DNA from: Gryganskiella cystojenkinii
Taxonomy: Eukaryota; Mortierellomycota; Mortierellomycetes; Mortierellales; Mortierellaceae
Direction: 5' to 3'
Assembly (NCBI GenBank): GCA_015852425.1
Contig: JAAAIG010000605.1
Coordinates: 1 to 24,330 of the forward strand
Length of the DNA stretch: 24,330 bases
Below the pieces are notes generated by a model that saw only the letters and a program-made list of their open reading frames with translations, searched no databases and was not told the DNA's origin. Positions 19,223 to 24,330 of this stretch are shown in pieces; position 1 is the stretch's first letter; each line of letters starts with the position of its first letter. Made by a program: the position numbers and the translations under genes.

Positions 19223-20988
19223 TTAAATGGAGATAGTCTTGAAGATGTTGAATCCTGATCCTGCTGTCGAGATGACACATCCGGGGATTTGACGATGCCA
19301 GTGCAACTCCTTGACATCCTGTTGACCTTGATGCACGAACATCAGCTGTGGTGGGACCTCAACGCCGGCCTCGTTCACAATCGCCTTTTGACTTGTTCCG
19401 TTCAAAGTCTCTTCAGCATCGTGTTCTACAGAGAAATCCCACAACGTGATCTGATCATCTGCTCCAGCAACTGCCAAGACCGACTCATCTGTAGGGTGCC
19501 ATTCGATTGAGGTGATGGGCGCCTGATGCCACTTGAACGTCGCAATCGGCGTGGGGTTGGCAGCATTCTGGGACAACTGGCGCAAATCCCAAACACTAAA
19601 CACACCCTCATCGGATCCAGAAGCCAACATGTAGGGCAGCTTCTTGTTCCAGCTGATCACGTTCACATCCGAGTTATGGACCTTGACCTCCAAACCGGCT
19701 CTCTTCTTGGATCGAATATCCCAAATCCTGACCGTCTGATCTGCTGAGCACGAGGCAAAAACACCCTTCTCTGAGGGAGACCATTGCAAATCCTCAATCG
19801 AGCTCTGATGACCGACAAAAGGGACACGGTCAGGCGTGACGGATCCAGTAGCAGTGTTCAAGGTCGTCATGTAAATCTTGCCGTTCAAATCTCCAGTCAA
19901 AAGACGGCCAGGGACAGTCTCGGACCAGTCCATGGCGAAACCCTCGCAACGTCCATGGGATTCAACAGTGTAGATGGGTTTCTTGGCAGACTCGGGAATT
20001 ATGGTTCCAGGAGCATCCAAGGCACGGATATGAGGAGCCAAATCCCAGATATGCACCTTGCCAGTATCAGCCCAGGTAGCTGCAATCTGCTGATCGCGCT
20101 GAGGCATAGCCTATAGGACAAATACAAGAATATGGTCAGTCTTGAGCTCTAAAAAAACCTGGGTACTTTGTGTTTCCACTCTGATGCCGCAGTAAAAATC
20201 CTTGTTGTTTTTTTCTTTTCCTTACCCGGACACGGTTAACGCCTCCGCTGTGCTTCATACTCTTGTACTCGAGGATAGGATCTTCATCAACCTCGTCATC
20301 ATCACTCTCATCGTCCGACATGTTGCCATCATCGTTCTTTGTCTTGGCCAACTGACTCATCTTCATGACAAGGACCTCGTTGTTCTGGCTCAGGTCCGCC
20401 TGAGTACCGGTGACGACATAGGCCGTGGCGGGGAAAGTGCAACGTTCGTCTCCGAGTTGATCCCAGAGGATGTCGAAACTGAGGCAGGGCCACTTGACGT
20501 TCATACTGTGCAGCATCTCGTAGGCAGACTGATCGGCCTCCAGAACTTCATCCTTCTCAAGAGCCTGTCCTGGCAAGTACACACGAACGTCCTTCTCCTC
20601 GTCCTTGTCCTGGTCCATCTCGATATCGTTCTTGACTTGATCCAAGTCCATGCCTAAAATGATGGGATACAGCAGAGTAAAAGGGGAGAAGCAAAGGATA
20701 GTGAGTACAAAATGATATTGATTTCTCAGAAGGTTGGGATTGTCTTTTCTCTTTCTCCCTGTTAGTCTCCATGTCCAAAGGTAAAGGTTGAGTAGTATTC
20801 AATGTAGTACCTTCGTCATCGTCATCGTCGTTCTCGATGATGACCTCCTGGTCACTCTCAACTTCATCCTCCCATGGATCCTCAAACTCGCCCATGCCCT
20901 CATCCTCGATGGTAGTGCGGGCACCGATATTGTAGTTGGACTTTGCGTCGCGCATGTCCTCGTCATGATCTTGAACTCGCTTCGACAT
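19223..20988 (-). CDS. RRB1: Glutamate-rich WD-repeat protein (Rrb1/GRWD1), ribosome biogenesis
   Basis: Nuclear/nucleolar WD40 protein. Yeast Rrb1 is the dedicated chaperone of ribosomal protein uL3 (Rpl3); human GRWD1 also binds histones. Exons 20988-20811, 20653-20226 and 20110-19223 join in phase to 497 aa (family about 450-510). The N-terminal 60 residues are acidic (five Asp at the end of exon 1). The histone-binding-type N-terminal motif ADQSAYEMLHSM...WPCLSFD is at about 99-120. A second acidic patch (DDESDDDEVDEDP) precedes the propeller. WD signatures follow: KVHIWDL, SADQTVRIWDIRS, SDEGVFSVWDLRQ, ADDQITLWDF, ending FNIFKTISI. Donor 1 (AAG|GTACTA) is atypical but the homology and phase require it; acceptors are TTTTAG and CTATAG. 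An ATG-containing (TA)n/(GT)n tract sits just upstream of the start. Confidence 0.95.
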
Positions 20989-20991
20989 GAT

Positions 20992-21012
20992 GTATATATA
21001 TGTGTGTGTGTA
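20992..21012 (+). repeat. Short (TA)n(TG)n microsatellite in the RRB1 leader
   Basis: TATATATA followed by TGTGTGTGTG lies 4-24 nt upstream of the RRB1 ATG, which is too close for a TATA box, so it would be in the 5' UTR. Confidence 0.7.
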
Positions 21013-21288
21013 ATAGATTAAGAAAAGGTACTAAAAGAGGGAGGGGTTGGTCTTCGTGGTATCAAAAAAAGAGAGAGGCGAATGCAATGCAATGAGGAAC
21101 TGATGACAAAGAACAACGAACAAAAACAAAAAGAGACGGCCGAGAAAAAGAAACACTGAAAAAAAAAAAAGTCAACAATAGTGACTGCTTTAATTTAGAC
21201 TTCTTGACGCTATGTTTTTTCATTTGAATGTGCCTGGATGCTCTCTGGTACCACGGGTTTCCAAGGTTGTTGTCAATTTCCTGCCTTT

Positions 21289-21739
21289 TCATTTCCCTGC
21301 AGATATCGACTGTTCAATTCTCTTTTGCGTCCTGAAGAATCCATAATACTTAGTTGATACCCTCATGTCCTGCAAAAAGTATACCTATTTTTTTTTTTAC
21401 ATCTGACAAGAAAACGCGAAACAAACTCTAGGTTAATACTTTATCTCATATGGTTGCAATGACAACAGGATACAACAACAGGAGGAGTAGGGATGGCTCG
21501 CTCAGAGAGAAGATTAGACAACTATTCGTAATCATCAAGAGTAAAGAAACTCTCTAAGAGTAGAGAGACTCTCTAAGAGTATAACTCGTTGAAATACGTT
21601 TTCGTCATTGCGATATTGCCTTGTCGGTGCGAACAAGGGGGGATGGGAGAAAGGGAAACGGAGTGGGGTTCGTAGGTCTTACCTGTAAATCCTTGCTTGG
21701 GGTAATCGCGTTGCCGGCGGTGATGGTCCTTGCTGTCAT
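21289..21739 (-). CDS. Candidate two-exon small protein, 45 aa, unknown
   Basis: Proposed exons 21739-21683 and 21369-21289 (TGA stop). The donor CAG|GTAAGA and acceptor CTTTTTGCAG are good consensus sites and the phase is 0. The product starts MTARTITAGNAITPSKDLQ and continues DMRVSTKYYGFFRTQKRIEQ, ending ISAGK. The composition (aromatic, charged, no low complexity) is unlike the surrounding spacers, and the N-terminus could be a mitochondrial presequence. I do not recognise it. Caveats: a two-codon upstream ATG (ATG TCA TGA) overlaps the start, the 313-nt intron is long and has no strong branch point, and the product is very short. It lies head to head with TIM9, with about 260 bp between the two start codons. 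Confidence 0.4.
21546..21582 (+). repeat. Repeated hairpin element
   Basis: ACTCTCTAAGAGTA occurs twice (starting at 21549 and 21568). Each copy is itself a small inverted repeat, ACTCT-CTA-AGAGT. The pair lies in the intron of the candidate small gene, or in plain spacer if that gene is not real. Confidence 0.7.
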
Positions 21740-22001
21740 GACATGTTGAAGAGTGAATGGGAGGGTATAAAGAGAAAGAGAAGGGCTGATGGAGGCCAAG
21801 CTCTAAAGAAACAATGCATGTGTGTTAAAGAGATGCGCCTCCAAAACGAACAAAATTTCAGCGACTAAGCCACAATTTCCGTTTCTGTGTGGTGATGTCG
21901 GCTCTCCCGAAAAAGACAATTTATATCCCATGGCCGCGACTCGCATTCGTTTTCTTCCTTCACCCGACACCCGCAACCAAAAACACATTCACTTCATCAC
22001 C
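21740..22001. promoter_or_regulatory. Divergent upstream region of TIM9 and the candidate small gene
   Basis: TTATAT at 21921-21926 lies about 76 nt before the TIM9 ATG and is the best TATA candidate. It is followed by a pyrimidine/CA-rich leader ending in TTCATCACC just before ATGG. An in-frame upstream ATG at 21930 sits almost on this element and is probably not transcribed. Confidence 0.4.
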
Positions 22002-22793
22002 ATGGACTTCTCTCAATTCAACGATGCCGAGCGCAACCACCTCCAGCGCGTCATGGAGCAGAAGCAGGTACTCCTAGAATGAATCATTATGATTCAATCT
22101 CGTTGTTGATTCGGATTCTGCAGGATTTTGATTTGGCCTGATCTGCAAACAGTGGCACATGGGACAGGACACCCACAATATTGTTCTCTCTATCCTCTTC
22201 ATGAAAGATATCCGGATCAGAGCCAAACCGTGAAAGATGTTTGGTGATTCACCAAACGAGAAGACCGGGGGATACCATGCCCAGCACCGCGACATCAATA
22301 CCACCGCTTTTGTCACTGCGTCTGACAGTCTGTCTCTTTCTTTCTGGGGGGTTTTTTTTCTCTCGCCTCTATAGATGAAGGACTTCTTGAAGTTGTACAG
22401 TGGATTGGTCGAGCGTTGCTTCACCGACTGTGTTAACGATTTCACTTCCAAGACCTTGAGCTCCAAGGAGGCAAGTTTTTTCTTTTGCTGTACTAATTGG
22501 TAAATCTTCTGTCGAATACATCCCTTTTACTCTGATGTCTAACCATATTTTTTTTTATCTCCTCCCCTCTTTTGCAATTGAACCTCGACCACCTCTCCGG
22601 ATTTGCGACCATTGGATGACTCTTTCTCAACAACCCAACCAAAATTCGTAACCAAATCGATCAATGTATTTTTTCCCCCCTATAACAGGACGGTTGTGTA
22701 CAAAAGTGCGCCGACAAGTTCTTGAAGCACTCGGAGCGCGTCGGTCAGCGTTTTGCTGAGGCTAACGCCGAGATGATGGGAGGTCCCAAGTAA
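22002..22793 (+). CDS. TIM9: Mitochondrial intermembrane-space chaperone Tim9
   Basis: Small Tim chaperone; forms the Tim9-Tim10 hexamer that escorts hydrophobic carriers from TOM to the TIM22 complex. Exons 22002-22067, 22375-22470 and 22689-22793 give 88 aa (family 83-95). The twin CX3C motif is complete: Cys37-Cys41 (CFTDC) and Cys57-Cys61 (CVQKC), forming the two disulfides made by the Mia40 pathway. Family signatures [17 protein letters not shown] and [12 protein letters not shown] are present. The start at 22002 (CACCATGG) matches other Tim9 N-termini (MDFSQFN). An upstream in-frame ATG at 21930 would add 24 residues that the family does not have. Intron 1 is GT-AG. Intron 2 begins with GCAAGT, a GC-AG intron, needed to join KE to [13 protein letters not shown] at 22922 serves as polyadenylation signal. 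Confidence 0.97.
22471..22688 (+). other. GC-AG intron in TIM9
   Basis: The donor reads AAGGAG|GCAAGT and the acceptor TATAACAG. Apart from GC in place of GT, the donor matches the consensus strongly, as is usual for GC-AG introns. No nearby GT keeps the Tim9 frame and spacing of the Cys motifs. Confidence 0.9.
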
Positions 22794-22921
22794 ATTGTCC
22801 TCACAGAACAGAAGAATCTCTTTGGATTCATAGAAAAAAGCGAGATCCAAGAAGGAACGAGGGGAGGGGGGAACGAAAGGGCCGGACGCAACGAGACCGG
22901 AAGTATCAATTTTTGTACAGG

Positions 22922-22927
22922 AATAAA
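22922..22927 (+). terminator. Polyadenylation signal AATAAA for TIM9
   Basis: AATAAA on the coding strand, 129 nt downstream of the TIM9 stop codon. Confidence 0.6.
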
Positions 22928-23591
22928 ACCTCCGACCTCTTCCAAATTTCTTTGAGGTATGTTTAAGGGGTTCATGGCGTATCATATGGTATCGATCGGA
23001 CAAGGCAGGAGCAAAGCAGAGATGGAAAGGTGTGGTTTATTGCCAGACTGGGGGGCAAAGGGAGCGACGACCTGACTATTTATCCTTGAGTTAGCTAGGA
23101 GTGAATGTGTGATGATAATCTACGAATCCTGGCGCGGTGTAATGTTGCAATAAGAAAATGGTCGAGGTTGGTTAAAGATATGTTTAATGATGAATAGGTA
23201 TTTAAAGGTGACTCTGTGGTTAAGTGGGGCGTGGGTAGGGAAGGCAAAGTAGAGGAGGTACAGTTCGATTGGTAGCGAGTTTGGGCACGCGTTCGTTTGC
23301 AAATGTGAATATCGGGGGAAGGAAAGATGATCATTTATTCATTGTTACGCCATCATTCAAGGTAACCACCGATGAGGGTCACGCGGAAGTCACACGCAAC
23401 CTTGTTAATAAAAATAGGGATTCATAATAGCGATTCCCGATCTGGTTCCAGATAACCATTATCACGGTCATGATCTATAACTCCTGGCGTGATTCGAGAA
23501 TCTGAACCATGTTCGTGTCCAGAAATACCCCATCATCGTCAACAAACTTCACCCTGCGCCTTGCGCTGGACTGGTCCGTGATCTCCGTGCG
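22928..23591. other. Convergent intergenic region between TIM9 and the LRR gene
   Basis: No supported gene. The minus frame 23334-23095 starts with ATG but reads as low-complexity S/T/P/H leader-like sequence. A small inverted repeat GTTAC/GTAAC lies at 23344-23366. The stretch 23400-23590 is more GC-balanced and may be decayed coding or mobile-element sequence, but I recognise nothing in it. Confidence 0.45.
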
Positions 23592-24330
23592 TCATGATAC
23601 TGATCTACATGTGAGCCGCCTCGGTTCGTGACGATACCCCAAGAGCAAAGTGGTCAGAGTCGAGTTGGTCTTGAGTGCATCCGCTAGCACCTGTTCTCCG
23701 TTGTCTTCGATTGAGTTGCCGTACAACTTCAAATAGGTTAACGTCGAGTTGGTCTTGAGTGCTTCAGCAAGCGCCTGAGCTCCGTTAAATCGGATCCCGT
23801 TGGACGACAAGTCCAAAGTGGTCAGAGTCGAGTTGGTCTTGAGTGCCTCAGCCAGGGCCTGAGCTCCGTCAGATCCGATCCCGTTGGACGATAAGTTCAA
23901 AGAGGTTAGAGTCGAGTTGGTGTTGAGTGCCTCAGCCAGGGCCTGAGCTCCGTCAGATCCGATCCCGTTGGACGACAAGCTCAAAGAGGTTAGAGTCGAG
24001 TTGGTCTTGAGTGCATTAACCAGAGCCTGAACTCCGATGTCTCCGATGAAATTGAACCCCAAGTCCAAAGCAGTCAGAGTGTTGTTGGTCTTGAGTGCCT
24101 CAAAAAGAGTCCGAAGTCCTTTGAACCAGATTGCGTTGTCCCGCAAGTCCAAAGTGGTCAGAGTCCAGTTGGTCTTGAGTGCCTCAGCCAGGGCCTGAGC
24201 TCCGTCAAATCCGATCCTGTTGGACGACATGTTCAAGGTGGTCAGAGTCGAGTTGGTCTTGAGTGCCTCAGCCAAGGCCTGAGCTCCATCAATTCCGATC
24301 CTGTTGGACGACAAGCTTAAAGTGGTCAGA
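23592..24330 (-). CDS. Leucine-rich repeat protein (ribonuclease-inhibitor type), 3' end only
   Basis: The frame is open from the right edge to TGA 23594-23592; the 5' part is outside. It encodes eight full 28-residue LRRs plus a truncated ninth, each of the form LTTLDLSSNGIGSDGAQALA followed by EALKTNST. This is the RI/NLRC-type LRR, which folds into a curved binding solenoid. Family members in Mortierella-type fungi are numerous and of unknown function; some carry other N-terminal domains. Repeats 5 and 6 are almost identical in DNA. After the ninth LTTLLL the protein leaves the repeat pattern and ends in GYRHEPRRLTCRSVS, a basic non-LRR tail without a capping motif, which suggests the array was cut by recombination or a frameshift. 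Ligand and cellular role cannot be told from this fragment. Confidence 0.88.
   Translation of the reverse strand, partial: LTTLSLSSNRIGIDGAQALAEALKTNSTLTTLNMSSNRIGFDGAQALAEALKTNWTLTTLDLRDNAIWFKGLRTLFEALKTNNTLTALDLGFNFIGDIGVQALVNALKTNSTLTSLSLSSNGIGSDGAQALAEALNTNSTLTSLNLSSNGIGSDGAQALAEALKTNSTLTTLDLSSNGIRFNGAQALAEALKTNSTLTYLKLYGNSIEDNGEQVLADALKTNSTLTTLLLGYRHEPRRLTCRSVS
23592..24330 (-). repeat. 84-bp tandem repeats encoding LRRs
   Basis: The DNA repeats with an 84-bp period. The segment 23841-23891 is identical to 23925-23975, showing recent unit duplication, while units 3 and 4 (about 24030-24175) are the most diverged. Confidence 0.9.

Noticed and set aside
21930..22001. Upstream in-frame ATG for TIM9 (24 extra residues)
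   Set aside because: Tim9 proteins have no such extension and the ATG almost overlaps the likely TATA element.
23095..23334. 79-codon minus frame with ATG
   Set aside because: Low-complexity Ser/Thr/Pro/His composition, no splice or promoter support.
23592..24330. Regular direct repeats as a CRISPR array
   Set aside because: Period 84 bp equals 28 codons in an open LRR frame and there are no unique spacers.

Overview
The window looks like nuclear DNA from a filamentous early-diverging fungus, most likely a Mortierella-type (Mortierellomycota) genome. Reasons: short spliceosomal introns with GTAAG/GTGAG donors and CTAAC-type branch points; long homopolymer T/A tracts in introns and intergenic DNA; 1-4 kb spacers; conserved eukaryotic housekeeping genes (TIM9, NSP1/NUP62, RRB1/GRWD1, a vacuolar-type Ca2+-ATPase); a fungal SigF-like NTF2-fold protein; and a ribonuclease-inhibitor-type LRR gene built of near-identical 28-residue repeats, a protein type abundant in Mortierella. 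The genus is inference; that the DNA is fungal is well supported.

Layout, left to right: (1) 1-2572, minus: N-terminal two thirds of a PMC1-type Ca2+-ATPase in 3 exons, running off the left edge. (2) 4062-6179, plus: an Nsp1/Nup62 FG nucleoporin whose start needs two tiny 5' coding exons. (3) 6730-7026, minus: an unrecognised 98-aa protein with a TATA promoter and a possible second upstream promoter with a leader exon. (4) 8529-10370, minus: a 613-aa FCP1/NIF-domain protein with a DLNGA active-site motif. (5) 10371-14270: a 3.9-kb spacer without a convincing gene. (6) 14271-15608, plus: a disordered Q/S-rich protein whose last ~35 codons look frameshifted by a 4-bp duplication, followed by a repeat-rich 3' region with two Pumilio-type motifs. 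(7) 16433-18688, minus: a five-exon SigF-like NTF2-fold protein. (8) 19223-20988, minus: RRB1/GRWD1, a WD40 ribosome-biogenesis factor. (9) 21289-21739, minus: a tentative two-exon 45-aa gene. (10) 22002-22793, plus: TIM9, with a GC-AG intron. (11) 23592-24330, minus: the 3' end of a tandem LRR gene.

The genes do not form a pathway or cluster. They are independent housekeeping and lineage genes in mixed orientation (divergent PMC1/NSP1; convergent Q-rich gene/SigF-like gene; convergent TIM9/LRR). I see no transposase, no CRISPR array, no biosynthetic or defence cluster, and no tRNA or rRNA gene beyond one 5S-like fragment. The most unusual items are the GATG-duplication frameshift with its downstream minisatellite, the microexon start of NSP1, the GC-AG intron of TIM9, the degenerate FCP1 catalytic motif and two small uncharacterised genes.
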